A stretch of 64,000 nt of DNA from Lutjanus erythropterus (GCA_020091685.1 CM034605.1:12930635-12994634); one strand, 5' to 3'; counted from the first letter of the stretch, positions 29,986 through 63,714 are shown. Notes: a model not told the origin generated them from the sequence alone. Made by a program: numbers and translations.

Positions 29986-30839
29986 TGCTCACTTATTTTA
30001 ATGTCCTATGCCTTGGATGTGGAGGAAAGAGGTAATTTAAGTGGCTAATTGTGGTTCAAACATTAACATGTTTTCCAGCGTCTCTGGAGAGAAAAGGTTA
30101 GACACACAACACCAGTATGAACAAGGTCATAAAAAGCCTGTTTTTTTTTTTTAAATATGCCAGTCGAGGGCAGCAGGTGAGTCTGCAGCACCATTATACC
30201 CATATTGTGCTTGTTATCATCAAATAGTTAGGGCTAAACTAAACAAAAAATAATAGAAAATATAAAAGGCTGACATAAATGGTGTGCAAGATTCCTTTTT
30301 CCTTCTATAATATCAATAAAATACTCATTGTCATCAACAGCATCATCATTATCACCACAGTTTTTAAATAATAAAACAGTAAAAACTTAGAAAACAAAAA
30401 TATTTTCTTCTTAAGACTTGGACTGAACAGAGAACAAAGAGTTGCAACACTGGGCTGACTGAGTCTATAGGTGCACAGAGAGGACCACAACACCAAACTC
30501 AGCACGAACGTCCATCCATCCCTCAAATCTCATCGTTTAGTATATTTTTCATCCTCTGTTTAAGTTCATCAGTCCTTTTAAACTTTCTTTATCCATCCTG
30601 TTTCGTCTCTGTCTCATTAACCCACTTTCTCTCTTCTTCTTCTTCTCTGTTTCTTTCTTCCATTTTCGCTGTCCAGCAGACTCAAATGTTGGCACAACAT
30701 CTCTGCAACTTGCATCGTGGCATGGCGAGGTCACAGAAACATTGAGAGAACATTCCCTGGTCCTCGTGTCTGTGCATCTGCATGTCCATCCTCCTCCAGC
30801 TCCTCCTCTCGCTCTCCTCCTACTGTTGCTCAGATGAGA

Positions 30840-50097
<19,258 letters not shown>

Positions 50098-52679
50098 CTG
50101 AGGGAAGAGAAGAGACAGAAAATTAAGAAAAAACCCCAGTCAAAAATTGAATTGTTCTGTTGACTGTGGAGACACATTCAGAAATCTAGTTAATTTAGTT
50201 TCTTTTATTGGCTTCTTGAAAAAAGCTGAAATGTGTTATTGTAATTCTCTGACAATAATAATAATTTTATCAAAGGTAAAACACTGATCATTTTCTTGGC
50301 ATTTAAGGTACAAATGCTTCTGTATCGTGATGTTTCCGATTCTGTTCTCCAAGTGAAATAAGATTAACAGTACCTGCTGTACCCTGCTGTTGCTAGCTTG
50401 CTAATTAATGAATCCTATCTCTGTGCTGCTAAATACTGAAGATTGATTGATGGTTGGATGTCATGATATTACTGGATGAAACTGGTTGATTCCAGAAGCA
50501 CAAATCATGTTTTATTTTACAAGAAGATAATGGCGATGTGATCTAAAAGGGCTAAAAGTTTTTTTTTTTTTATTTAATCTCAACTTTAGCAACATAATGT
50601 GTTTTAGTCAGAAACGCACTAACAAAAATCTAGACCCATAATCATATCAGTCTCAGTAATAATGAATGGAAACAGAAGGATTCCAAATGTTTTTGAGGGT
50701 CACATTTAAATGACTCTCTCTCCATATTAATATTTTCTAATGCACACAAAAAATAGTTATTGTTGCATTAATGTAAAACAAATCCACACGTAAAGAAGAA
50801 AGTTGACAAATGTGTCACAAATCTTTCTTGATTTAAATAAATGTAGTAGAAATCAAAACATACATATTTGAGAGTACGTGCATTGTTTTAAATCAAAAAC
50901 TTATTTGGATATCAAAATACTGTTTCCTTACATTTATATACAAACTGTTAAGCCTGCAGTTACTGGGTTTGGGGGGTAACAGAATACAAGTAACAGAATA
51001 CAATATTTAAAATTACCTGGCCAATCAGATGGCTTCTTTCATGTCAACCGTCACATACAAGTAGTTTCAAGAATATCATTTAATATTTGAAACAAGAAAT
51101 ATTTGTGTGTCTATCAAAAATACATCTGTGAACCTTATATTTTTATAAGTGGGTTTATTTTACATTTACATGCAAAAACTATTTCCTGTGCATTGAAAAA
51201 CATTTGCGGACGGTCATTATATATAATTCACAGAATACATCTGTGAATCCTTCTTTGTGCTTCATTAATATTGAAACTGATCTGAATCCAAATCCAAAAG
51301 TCTCACAGGAGTTCACAGATGTAGTGTACTTGTAATCAGTCTTAGTTAAAATGATGAGGTGTTCAAATTTTACTTGCCAGGATTTTTTTTTTCTGTTATA
51401 GACAAACAAACCCAAGGATTATGTCCTAGCTTTTAAAAAAGAATCATAAAAGAAGCTTTGTGAAACAAAGTTGAGCAATGAGGCGAACAGAGCAGAAAAC
51501 AACTAGAAAATGGGCAGGATTTGTTTCTTAAATTTAACATAACATTGTATTATTGAGATGTTTGACTGCTCTGCTACTCCTGACACTGTTACCGTTGACC
51601 AGAATAGTGTGAATGTGATGGTGGTCAATAAAAGGAAACCAGTGAAACAGAGTTAGTGTGTCATTATCTGGTTAGCTGAGGGGTCAGTGGGGAGCCACAC
51701 CTCTCTGCAACTCCCACTACAAGCCACCACATCAGGAACAACAAACTGCCACTGTCGAAATCTGACAGCTTGTGTGAGCCGAGGAGCCATTTTTAAATGC
51801 TATAAACAAGACCTCAACCTAAAAACTGGAGTCTGGAAAATTCCCCTCTCCCTCTGTTCCTTTGCTGTGGTGTAGCTGCATCATTACAGATCACATCTAG
51901 AGCTGTTTAGAGGCACTAGCGCAGAAGGGTGTGTGTGATGTGTTGGGTAATAATGACACAGTGTGTTAAAAACGCAAAAAAAGTGTTTGATCAGCAAGCG
52001 TGTCGCCAGCTGGAGACTCATTTGGTAAGAAGCAAATTAAAGTCACACATAACGCACACACACGCAGCTACGAGGAGGAAGCATAAAATAATCATGTTCA
52101 TAGCCACAGAGCTGAAATTAATTCACTAAAAAGACACATTTGGCCACTGACTTATATGGTTTAGACTAATCACGTTACAAAAATATCACACATGAGATGC
52201 AGCTGGAGTTTGTAAGACAAGGACCCTTGCATGCTACTATTGTGACCTTAGCGCCATCTGTGCTTGACGGTGTCAAAATTGTTCCATATGGAAACAGAGA
52301 ACAGCAGGTGGAGAGGAGATGTGCACGGGTGGAGGTGAGGTTAACTTGCAGAGCCTGTGAAGTGACTAAATGCTTCTCTAATTTTCACTTTCGGCACCTC
52401 AGGGACCGACTCTGGCTGTGAGACTGACATTAGCAGCCTGAAGGTGTGAGGGCCGAGGAGAGCAAACCGAAGAACACCGTTGATGTGCTCGCTGACTGAC
52501 GAGTAGGGTCATGAAATTCCAATTTTCACGGTGTAAGAGTGGCGGTTCTCTACCAATTTCACTGGGGAGCCAGACAACATAAAATACCAAGATTAGTGTT
52601 GTTTAAGTAATATGGTGTCAGTACCAAATCACTGCATGAAAGTGATAATTTTATAATTACTGTATTATATAATTACTAT

Positions 52680-52895
52680 TATTTTCTCAACTGACCAATA
52701 AATTGTTTAATCTATGAAATACGAGAAAGTTGATTTCTCGATTTGATTTGATCCAACAAACACTTGAAAAACACAAAGATATTTCATTTACTAACATATA
52801 TGACAAAGAAAGCAGCTAATTCTCACATCATATCATTTGATATGTGCTTGAAAAAACTGAAATGATTAACTGATTAACAAAATAGTTACACCTGT
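52680..52895 (-). repeat. Dispersed repeat family B, copy 6 (inverted)
   Basis: Read on the minus strand it gives the AGAATTAGCTGCTTTCTTTG and TTTGTTGGATCAAATCAAAT words that follow the family B head, then the ATTAATCAG-type head. It lies upstream of evl exon 2. Confidence 0.55.
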
Positions 52896-54539
52896 AATGA
52901 TACTCATTGTACAATATATAAATATGACTTCAGTCATTTTTGCTGACCTCCATATTACCAACTGTCCAAGCATGTATCTTTTAATTTTTTACATGCTTCT
53001 TTTAACGAATTAAAAGTTCATTGCTCTTTGAAAAGGTGTACTAGCATTATTATACATTTATATTATCATTATGTCAGTGACATAAAATGGTATTAAAATG
53101 ACAGTAAAAGTATTCAAGTATTAAAATTACCATTATTCTTGGACAACATATGATCCATCAAAACTAATAATTGTGACAGGCCTAGAAATAGTTGACAAAT
53201 TGATTAATTGTTAATTTCATATAACCTGTTATTGTTTTCTTGAGACTTAATACATTTTAATAAGGCAAAGATTGTGCCCTACAACCACATTTTACATCCA
53301 TTATTAGGTCACATTTTACTTAACAATAATATCTGAGACTTAGGAATGATACAGTGGAGACATGAATGACCCAGTTAGAGAGGTTTCCGAGCAGCATAAT
53401 AGCTACTGTATAACACAAAATAAAAGCAGTGCTTGAGAGCATGAAAACAGCCAGAAACAGTGACAAGGAACCAAAAGTATGATGAATTGCTCTGAGAGCC
53501 TGAAGTGAATGAGATTATACGGTGTAGGATCCCCCTAGCAATTTAGTACAATTACTTTAACAATAAAAATGGCAGAAATAATAAAATGAGATACGTGAAT
53601 AAGCAGATAATACAGGCTTGTTCCCTGAGGACGGCGGTAACATTCAAATACCTCCCCCTCCCTTTGACAACCTTTCCTTCGATGTGGCGCTCTGCAGGAG
53701 GAAGTCAGCGTGACACCTGGGAGACCCTCGCCCCCCGGATCGCTCGAACACATGATTCAGTCTCAGCCGGCTTCCTCTCACTTTCCTGCCATCATCTGCT
53801 CTCCGGTTCCCTTGCGGTGGTCTGAACAGCCTCAAATAACTCAGCAGTGATGAGACAGCAGAGCTTCACACAAATGCTGCATATCTTCTCCAATAAATAG
53901 CTTTTTTTTTTTTTGTTTTAAGGTTCTGAGAATGACACAGACACGTCGTGATGTGGTCGTTTGATGCCCTTGATATTTAGCATTTGAAACGCAGTGATAT
54001 TTAATGCATTTTGGATGAAGTCTAGTTTACTGAGTAATTCAGAATGAAACACGTCACAGGTTTCCGGAGTTAAAAAATTATTTCACAGAAACATACTTTC
54101 ATTCGCAGTTTTTTCATTTATCTAAAAGTCATCCTGCCGAGTCGGCACTGCCACGCCCTCTTCTGGGGGTAAACCCATAGTTTCATATAATGGGAGAGAG
54201 AGAGGAAAATGCTGCAAAGTTGCTGTGTAGCAGGTTGTATAAGCAATAAACATACATGTCCATCAATATCCCTGATTCCTCATCCCTCCTCGAAAGGAAA
54301 AGATCCAAAAGAAGAGCAGTAAGAACCATAATTGTCACTACTGACGTCTCTGACTTAACCTCAGACTGGCTTCGGTCAACAGTTGTCTATTGACAGCATC
54401 TGTTAACTCAACATGAATTCATACAAACTTGTCAAAACTGTAATTCAAAAACATGTAAAACTGCACTGTTGTTGATGGTATCCCTCTTTTTCAGTCCCCC
54501 TAAAAGGTGGCACAACGTGGCGTTTACCTGCAGATCTCA

Positions 54540-54890
54540 TGTGTGTCGAAAAGAAAATGGTTAAAAGATGTTGCTGACCTGTAAAAGTCCCATATATATA
54601 TATATATATATACTGTATATAGCCACATCCTTAATTAGTTAATGATAACAAAATGCTAGCTAAGTCCGTCTAAATGTCAAAATACTTTTGCACTGCAGTA
54701 GCAACATTAAGATGAATCTATATATGTCGCTTTTTCAGGTCCCCCAGCAAAACATCTTTTAATTATCTTCAAAATATGCAGCATATCTAAGAGCAGGAAA
54801 CAGTAAAGGAGAAAGTTAACTGAGGTACCAATGTTTTTGTTATTAGTGTGAAAAGGAGTGAGTCCTAGGAAGGGTCAATTGCGATTATTT
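54540..54890. repeat. Partial relative of the 29130-29985 fold-back element
   Basis: GAGCAGGAAACAGTAAAGGA then AGAAAGTTAACTGAGGTACC, and CCTAGGAAGGGTCAATTG at the end, match arms of the fold-back element. A (TA)n run (54592-54613) lies inside. Confidence 0.5.
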
Positions 54891-55190
54891 TGACTGATAT
54901 TGCAATTGCAATATTATTTGCAATATTAGAGGGAACGATCGTTTTTACATTATTATTCTCATTTTCACTGACAAACATTAAGATGATTATGGTGTTATTT
55001 TTGTGTGGATCTGTGTTTTCTTAAGTCTGTAGAATATAACATATAGGCAAGGATCAACAATGTTTAATTTATAAATGGTATTTTGACATATGCTTCACCT
55101 TCAACAAGTACTGTGCCTCCTGTGATTTGAAAATTGCAATAGGCCATATTGCGATTTCAGCAAATTGCTAATTAATTGTTCGTCCCTACA
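54870..55190. repeat. Probable MITE with CAATTGCGATT ends
   Basis: The left end has GGTCAATTGCGATTATTTTG and the right end has ATATTGCGATTTCAGC then AATTGTTCGTCCCTAC. GCAATATT words recur between. It is a fish repeat type with no coding content, and the limits are approximate. Confidence 0.45.
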
Positions 55191-56924
55191 TGACAGGTGT
55201 CTACAGATGTTCCAGGCAACAATATCAGAAATAGCATTAACAGCACAGCAACATGATGTCACTCCTCGGGGCGAAGCCTTTAAAGCTCACTTGACAGATG
55301 GATTTCAACAACAACTCCTATGATTACAACCAGCCTCCCTCTGTCCCATATCCATCATTCCCCACTGCACAACTGCTGTCGAGTTAACCAGCAGCAATAT
55401 CATATCAAAGATTTCAAAACACTATTTATTTTGGACAGGGATTCCAGCACAGAGACATTTTGTAAAACTGGCAAAAGCAAGACAAAAGTGAGTCTGGATG
55501 CAGATGCTGATGCCTTGAAAATGGTTACACAATCAATATCCTCCATCTAGGGACAAACAGGAACTTGAAAATCAAACAGGAAACACATCTGTCATTTACA
55601 CAAGCAAATGTCAGCGCAGAGTTCCTCAAACACATTCAATCTGACCTCAACAATTCACTCCAGATAAAAACAAACCTCTTGCTGGATAGCTCTGACATAG
55701 CAAGATTAATAAAAGTGAAGTGGAAAACAATAATTAATCTCATCACTGATAAGCAGGCTGGAGGATAAAGCAATCTAAAAAGTTCACTGCCTCTACACTC
55801 AAGGAGACCCTCCCATTCTGGATGCAAAACCATGAGGGATAACTACAGACATCATGTTTCCTACATCTCTAAATAAGTTAAACAGACTCTCTAATCACAT
55901 AACAGACACTTGTCTCCACTTCAGAGAGCCGACAGACCACCAGAGTCTCGCTGGGAGAAGGAGAGAGAGGGGAGGAGGGAGGTGGCTGCATCTCTCTGAT
56001 GGATCTTCTTACAAAAACAGGCCCTATTTCTGGAGCAGTTTGGGCCAGAGGGATGGAGTGCCTCCAGCTCCACGGTTTCAGTTCTCCTCAAGCAGTCAGA
56101 AATAAAGCGGCCGTCTCGACTATTCCTTCTTTGCATACAGTATGTTGCTCAATGGATCATGGGATGCAAAGAAAAAGAAGAAGAGAAAGAGCATGGAGCT
56201 CTGGCTGAGACAGTGTCTCCGAGTTAGCTCCTTAACTGAAGTGCTAAAAGAGACCTTCACAGAGCCGCTCAGCTAATTTCAGTGAAGAAAAAGGACTTCT
56301 TCTCACTTCTGACGGCATGCTAAATGCTTCTGTGTGTGATCCAGTTGCTGAGGGTGGCAGACCATCTCTAGGTCACATGACAAAGAGGAGACAAGGCACA
56401 ATAGAGCACATGATAGCTGCTTCTACAGACAAAAAAAATCTAAAGGCCCATTTTGTTCAAACGCTACTTTTCAGCTGGACCAAAAAAAAAAGGGTGATTG
56501 AACAGAGAGATGACAGAGATGAGAGGCAAAGAAAACAGAGTGACTGTGTTTGTGATGAAGGGACAGCAGGCGATATGGCATAATCTGAGAAAGGTCAGTT
56601 ATTGCTGAAAATCACAATCAGTGACATTAAAATAACGTGATGAATCAAACTGATGCTCAGAGCAGGAACGTACATAACAGCAAGAACTGAAGGTCAAATT
56701 AAAGAACAAGAACACACTATGTCAGAGTAGACATTACAGAAGACACCTTTTGTCAAAGAGAATTTCAGTGATTAAATAAATAAACTAAAATTAATGTTTC
56801 TAAATGGCACTTCTGTTGATGGTAAATGACAAGCAATGAGTGACAAAAACAAGAGAGTATCAGTGGAAGATGACAGAAATTCATCCCCACTCTGTATAGT
56901 TGATTTACGACTGCAATAGACCCT

Positions 56925-57160
56925 TTTCACAGCAGACATTCTGAATTGTCAAAGCAGGAAAAGCGCAGGTGGAATTAATAACATTAACGGTGGCTCCATT
57001 CCATTAAGTGTCCCAGTAAGTCATGTCAGTGAGTGAGCAAGCACAATACCAGAGCCCAGGGACTGGCTCGTCTAAATGGAGAGCAGCCATCTTTAATGTC
57101 ATTAATTCCACCTGTGCTTTTCTCACCGTGTCAAAATATCTGTGGTGAAAAATGACTATT
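56925..57160. repeat. Dispersed repeat family C, copy 4 (variant)
   Basis: It begins CCCTTTTCACAGCAGACATT. It shows an inverted pair GGTGGAATTAATAACATTAA and TAATGTCATTAATTCCACC, with the CATCTTTAATG block between. It is a diverged member with its own inner sequence. Confidence 0.5.
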
Positions 57161-57794
57161 GCTGATTTCTTTGACACTTGGAGGCAGCAGACAACACAAC
57201 ATTAGGACTGGGTATCAACAACTGGTCCCAATATGGCACCCACTACTAAACAAAAGGCACTGACCAGACCAAATCACAACAAAGGTTTTGGTACCTCATT
57301 TAAGGCTAAAAACATGGTGTAAATGACATCATTCAAGTCAACTTGGCATGTCAGGGCTTTAGGAAACTTGGATTACACCAGACGAGAAGTAAGAAGGCAT
57401 TTTATGCCTTGTTTTTTTTTCCATTTGAAAAGTGGTCACCATTCACTTAAAATGTTTTGGGACATTCTGCAGTGTTGTTCTCCTGTGAAACTCCAACAGA
57501 GTTCTGTGGACTAAAAAACTAAACCCAACCTTCAGTCATCACGAGGGTAAGTAAATAATGACTGAATTTTCATTTTTGAGTGAACTATTCCTTTAAACTG
57601 TCGGACACGGCTTCGCTAATTAATATTACACTGACCACATGCTACATGCCTAAAGCTACATGGTCTAAAGAGTGGTTGTACTTCACCCAAAAGGATTCCA
57701 ACACCAGTGCCATTATAAAAGTATAACTTTAGCACTGGTATCAGAAAAAAAAACAATACTGACATATAATAACAGGCACATCCAGACTATTCCA

Positions 57795-57985
57795 CAAAGG
57801 GCCGAGTGGCTGCATGTTTTCCCTCCAACCAACCAACCAACAGCACACCTGACTCAAATCATCAGCTGTTTGAAGACTGAAATCAGTTGATTAAATGAGT
57901 GAAGCCTGGTGTGCTCCGGCTTGGTAGGAACAAAAACCTCCAGCCGCGTGGCCCTTTATAGAATAGTTTGGACATGCCTGTCTTA
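57795..57985. repeat. Short dispersed repeat
   Basis: It contains CCAACCAACCAACCAACAGC, CTGACTCAAATCATCAGC and AGGAACAAAAACCTCCAGC. I recognise the last two as parts of a common fish repeat. The superfamily is not determined. Confidence 0.45.
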
Positions 57986-58249
57986 TAAAGTTAACATTAT
58001 CAGCAACATTATCATTGATTGGAATCGTGTGTCTGGTCACCTGTCGAATTTAAGTGAATTTATTCACTTAACTTTTAGCGCTGCTTTGGTCTCCATCATC
58101 TTCTGACAGACATGTTTATCCTGATGACTGCTAAATCCTCCACTATGTTCGCTTTTGTCTGCTGTTTGGTGCTGACTAGGTAGCTTTCATCTTGCTTTTT
58201 TGTAGAGAACAGATATGTGCTGCTGCTGCTGCTAAATGTCACGGTCATG

Positions 58250-58475
58250 GGAACCATTAGTGTGAATCAAAACAGTGTAGTTGTAATACACCCCTCTTCC
58301 ACAGAGGCCCTTGCACTGCTGTGTTTCTACAGTAGTGCAGAACGGAAAAACCAACCAGTATTGCAATCACCGTAGATTCATGCTTCATGCTTGAAAGAAG
58401 TTGGTGAGACAAGAGGTTTGCCATTTGCAAGATCACCACTAGATGCCACTAAATTCTATACATTGGTCCTTTAAG
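58250..58475 (-). repeat. Dispersed repeat family E, copy 3
   Basis: The right end ATCACCACTAGATGCCACTA then ACATTGGTCCTTTAA is the reverse complement of the family E head at 15388. The left part is diverged. Confidence 0.55.
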
Positions 58476-61400
58476 GCTGTCAGTATTTTTCCTCTCGTTT
58501 ATTCTATAGACTCCATCTTTAAAAATGCATAAGCACTTCACCACTACCAGCTCGTGAATTAAAAAAAGATACTGTACATTTCTCACACCGCACTGACAGG
58601 CTAATGAGACAAGCACAAGTCTGCAGCAGCTTGTTTGTTATTTGTTATTAGCAGACAATATATTTGTACCGGTGCGGAGAAAACACATGTATCCTGAATA
58701 TAAAGTCTGTTTCTTATAAAGGATCAGCTCAACTTGATTTGGCCAGCAGCTCCTGTCGGTGCATTTCACCTTGTTTTTGCTGGACTAGGCAGATTTCTCA
58801 GCGGAGTCTGAAAAATATTCACCTCAAAAGGCAGCCCGAGAGAGGGGTCGAGGAGAGAAAAGACGAGGCGTACAGAGCACAGAGAGAGAAGGAGATGAAT
58901 AGACGGCGGAGACAAAAACAAGGGCAGAGAGGATATGAAGGCTTCTGCCACACTGAGCACTTCCTCATGTCAAATAAGCCTCATAGGCGAGCGGTGAAAA
59001 GGAGGCCACATTCCCAGGCTTTTGAATTAAGCAAAGCACTTCTCTGCACACATGGTCAGACATATGCGCCCCCCCTCACCCCACCCTCCTCCACACAAAT
59101 CCTATGCATACACACTCTGAGTGTCACGGCTGTGTGTTTTCAGTCCATTAGCAGAGATCTCAGAGCTGGAAGAAATGATGCCTGAACCTGATCCTGGCCA
59201 ACAAAGAGCTGTAGACATGATGGGTTCATATTTAGGAACAGTGGTTTAGAGTTTCTGTGAGATTCTGCAGCTTCATGATTAGATCGCTGGATGTATTTAG
59301 GCTGGGAAAGTGTTTCCTTGGCACACTGAGAGCGTGGGTCGGGGTGGTGGGGTGTATGCGGAGTTCTCTCTGGGTAGCACCCGAGGGCAGAGCTTCTGTT
59401 ATCATGGCAATTAGCTTTTGTTGCCGGGGTAATTGTTTCATCCTGCTGGTTCACAGTGGAAGGCACCCGAACAGACCCGAACAAATGATGAGTCATTCAA
59501 CACAGCCTCGCGCGGCCGCCTCATGACAGCAGCTCAGATTCGTTAGGCCTTTGTTTCTGTGATGAAAACTAAATGTTAAAAACACGACCAAGCTGAAGGA
59601 GAAGTGTGCCATCAGCAAAGGTCGATACATGTTGAACCACCGATACAAAAGTACTGCAGTAAACTGTACAATGACAATGACAGTCATCAGTATGAGAGTC
59701 CTTATGGTTCAGTTTTTAGGGAATCTGTCTGTTTTCCCTTAAATTTCCCGCTAATGATGAAGTTAGCCTAGCTTAGCTCAATTACAGGACATTCATGGTC
59801 TGCAACTTAAACCATTTCCGTACTTTTATGCTGTTTTTAGTCCCAAATTAGTGCACATTTGCAGTTTTTAATGTGGCTAAACTGTTTAAGTAGTTGCCAG
59901 TTCTGCGATGTGAGATGCAGAGTCCAGTAAAAAAAAAAAAAAAACAATTTTAAAAGTGTGTCTGCATGTTTAGCTCTAAGGATTCTGAATCTCTGTGGTT
60001 TAAAGTTTAGTTTTGCTCCTGTGTGTTTGTATTTTCAGGTATCTGCCTTATTTTACTGTTTCATGTTCATTTTCAGCTGGATAGGAGACATCGCAAGTCA
60101 CCACTGATCAAAGCGCAACATTTCCCGATATTGCTGTTTCATAATAAAAGCTTTTAGATAACAAAATATTCAGGGACTTTTATTTATAGGAGGTGATTGT
60201 GTTTATCCACTCTCTTACAGACACTTGACTCAAGACAAGCTTGTCATTGGTTAAATATACACTTTCAAGTGGGTGTAAATTCCACTGTGCTGGGCTGATG
60301 TGCTGAGGCAAACTCAGTCAAACCAAGAAGCACATGTGTATGCATGGAAAAGGGGAAAAAAGAGTTGTGGAAGTTACTGATAGGTGGCAAGCCTTCATTG
60401 CCTCGACCAGAAGAAGGGGCGAAAATTAGCGTGTCCACTTGGGTGTCATTTTTAAGCACAGCTGCTTCTTTATCCAATAGACAGCCAGCTAAACAATACT
60501 TATCTAACAGTTTAACACACAAACTGCATGTAAACACAAAAAAAGAAGCTTCCTTGAGTTCTTCGACACTAGATCAGAGTAGGAAAATATAAAAATCCTC
60601 CCAAAACCAAACCTTTTTGTTTGAAAGAATTTGTCTTCAGAAGAATCACCTGCATATAAAACATGTTAAATTAGGGCAATAAAGGGAAATGAGAGAGTCC
60701 TAATAGTTCACGGGCTCACAGAGCCTTCTTCACCTCCCCTGTGCCCCCGTCTTTCATGCCGAAGCTGAACTAGCTAATAAGGGCAAAACTGATTCCTAAA
60801 TAATGAAAGGAGACCTGATAGTTTGATGAAGGCGAACAGAAAATCCTAATTAATCCTTTTCTCAACTGTCACATCAGCCACAGAGACAAAGCAAAGAATT
60901 AACCCTGATTATTTGCACCATCTTGGAGGTGCAGCAGCCGATTTGCACAGCGGGTGACAACTTCACGTATCCAATTAATCAATTCATTTCATGCTAATTA
61001 ACTAGTTAAAAAGAAATCATAACCTCCTGTATGAGGGAAAGCCAGCTGAGAGACTAAAGCAACCCAGAGAGGCTTCCTGTGCAGCCGGAGCGATAATTAC
61101 ACAGTTTTATGCATCCCTGGTTGGTACTAATAGAGACATACAGTGCAGTCAGTGTCAGGGAGGCTTTATAACTCAATCCAAGGTTTGGTAAACAAACAAT
61201 GGTATCTTTAGGTAGACAGTGTTTATCTCAGCAGAGCAATATGCTGCCACATCTGCAATCTGGCTGTCTGGGCTGGAGAGAGACTAAACTATGTCTAACT
61301 CTATACAGTTTAACTTTTATAATAAGGATAATCTAAGTTATTTATCCTGAACATAAGTAGAAATGTAAACCAGCTAACCTTGCAGACTGCTGTGAAACGT

Positions 61401-61913
61401 AAAGCAAAAACAGAATTTCAAGTGGTACTTCAACTCATGGCCTGATCTCGCTGAGATTGAGGCTGTCAGCTCAACGAGAACAGAAATACATAATTATACA
61501 CCCACACACAGTATATTGTGGTACCCATACTGTATGTACACCCAAAATAACAGCCACTGATATTTTTAGTGAAGGGCCAGCTTAGGCCAACAGCAACAGA
61601 CAGGCACACATACTCAAACAGACACACACGGTTGTTTTTTTAAAAATACTTTTGTACCTCATTGACATAATACAGTCCCTAACCTATAACCCCAGCCTTC
61701 ACCATCACAAATTAATACCTAACCTACACCTAATTCTTAAAACTTTAACCTTAAAACCAAGTCTCAAAGTCCCATGAAGTCAAAATCTATGTTGAAGCGT
61801 TTTTTCTTTTATCACATATGTATTGCACTATACATTACCTTTACGCCACTACCTGGATTATATTTTATGGTTTCTTCTTTGACGCCAGCTTCAACTCTTG
61901 TTTATTTAACTAC

Positions 61914-62590
61914 AGAGCTTTCCTAATGGAAAGATACCTTTGGCAGCTTACTTATTGTTAAAGTAGCTAACTGTGACTGTTAACTGCTGCTAGTGGGCAA
62001 CAGGACTGGGCTCAGCAGCCTCCCAGCGAACACAGCCAGTCACCAGGACAAACACAGCCTCCAAGACTGACAAGGAATACAGTACCAAGTTTATTTACTG
62101 AGTTTCCTGATGAAAAGATAGCTTTAGCAGCTTACTCATTGCTAAAGTAGCTAACTGTAACTGTTAGCTGCCATTAGCAGACATCAGAACCAGGCAGAGC
62201 AGTCTCCCAGCGAACACAACTGGTCACCAGGACGGTCTCCAATACTGTCAGGGAATACAGTACTGGGGTTGTTTAGAGTTTTCTGATGGAAAGATAGCTT
62301 TAGCAGCATCTTTAGAAGCTTATTTGTTTCCAAAATGGCTAACTGTAATGGTTAGCTGATATTAGCAGCCAACAGAACTGGGATCAGCAGCCTTCCAGTG
62401 AATACAACTGGCCACCAGGACGAACAGTTTCCGATACTGTCAGGGAATACAGCACCAGGGTTGTTTGCGGAGTTTCGTGATGGAAAGATAGCTTAAGCTG
62501 TTGCTAAAGTAAGTTACCTAACTGCTAACTGTAGTTAGCTCGGTTAGCCAGGGTGCTGGGAGCCAAACTCAACAAGAAGACCATCTTGGT
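61914..62590. repeat. Diverged tandem array, about 3.6 units of 175-195 bp
   Basis: Units begin near 61914, 62100, 62276 and 62470, each with a GAGTTTCCTGATGGAAAGAT-like head. Then come a TAGCTTTAGCAGCTTA block, AGTAGCTAACTGTAACTGTT, CCAGCGAACACAACTGG and GGGAATACAGTAC. The fourth unit is incomplete. No long open frame runs through it. It lies upstream of evl exon 2, probably in intron 1. Confidence 0.8.
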
Positions 62591-63143
62591 ACTGTAGGCT
62601 TTTCTTTGTGATCAAACCACTCTCTGAGGCTGTTTTGGTCCCAATCTGACCATGGTCACTGAGAACTCCCAGTCTGGCAAGAGTCAGATGATGGGACTGC
62701 TCTCCCTCCAAGCGTTACATGGACCACTTTAGCTGCATGGCAGGAGGAGGGGTGAGGGACTACTGTAAACACCAATCAATGCCTGCGACAAGTCCCTCCC
62801 ATGTGTTTTACAGGAAACACATAACCAATAAGCACTCAGCTGGCTGTTTCATGGGAACTTTAACCTTGCTTTAAAGTAGCAAGGACCAGCCACACAATGT
62901 CCACACAATGAAGAAATGTCCTCACAATGATGGTTTAAAACTGATTGTTCCTAACAAAGATAGCACACATGCACACACACGCACAGATTGGTTACTGTGT
63001 ATAGATTCGGTTGGTTGTCTGTTATTATTATCCTCACCATGAGGATTATAGCCTCCAGGGATCATTGGGAATTTTGGGGCAAGGCAAAGCCACTGGCTCT
63101 GTATAATATAGGAGGGGGAGTATACATTTACAGTATGGATGCC

Positions 63144-63167
63144 TGTGTGTGTGTGTGTGTGTGTGTT
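63144..63167 (+). repeat. (GT)n microsatellite
   Basis: A short GT run of about 12 units. The open frames read across it owe their length to the repeat and are not genes. Confidence 0.9.
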
Positions 63168-63714
63168 TGGGTGGGTGCTGGGGTCCAGCTGACGGAGGGA
63201 AGAGGTCTGTCTGACTGGCTGGATTAGAGACAGAGCCTGGCAGGCAGATCATTACCTCACTGCAGTCTTAAATCTAAATTAACCAGGACTTAACTCTCGT
63301 ACAAGACCTCTAATCTGCTCCACGGGGAAAGTACTGCACACAGGCGCACGGAGGGGAAGGAGGCCTGCGGGAACTAAAAACAGCACAAGCCAACTTTATT
63401 GCTGAGGAACAGTGTGAAGCCTGGTCATTTGTAAGTGAGCAAAGCAAGCATAGTGAGCTTGTTTGAGAGAAACAGCGAGAAATGAGGCAGATGCCAGATT
63501 TCAGGGATTGCAGTAATGTTGCTGCATGGATTGAAACACTCTACTACGGTAATTAAAACTAAAGAAGAGTCACATACATACAGAGTTATTATTAAAGCTC
63601 TGTTCCTACATCCAGATTATTTTCTCTATATATGTCAGCTTAGAATTCTTAACATTTAATAAAGTCTGTTGTTTATTTGTTTGTTTATGAATGCCAAGTC
63701 TGGGGTCTGTCCAA

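Larger units (their letters stand above)
25132..30839. other. Convergent intergenic region between degs2 and evl
   Basis: It contains the degs2 3'-UTR with an AATAAA at 25682, a family C repeat (26090-26265), a Tc1-like relic (26722-27898), a hAT-like element (27944-28483), a large fold-back element (29130-29985), and on the right the evl 3'-UTR on the minus strand. I see no additional protein gene. Confidence 0.75.

Noticed and set aside
57295..57299. ATGAG-GT on the minus strand as evl exon 1
   Set aside because: A five-base match followed by GT is expected by chance. The setting is AT-rich with no promoter features. The same applies to 61658-61662.
58664..59185. Plus-strand open frame of 173 codons
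   Set aside because: It has no recognisable domain, low-complexity Arg/Lys stretches and no splice or neighbour support. It lies in probable evl intron 1. An RNA-seq check would be needed to revive it.
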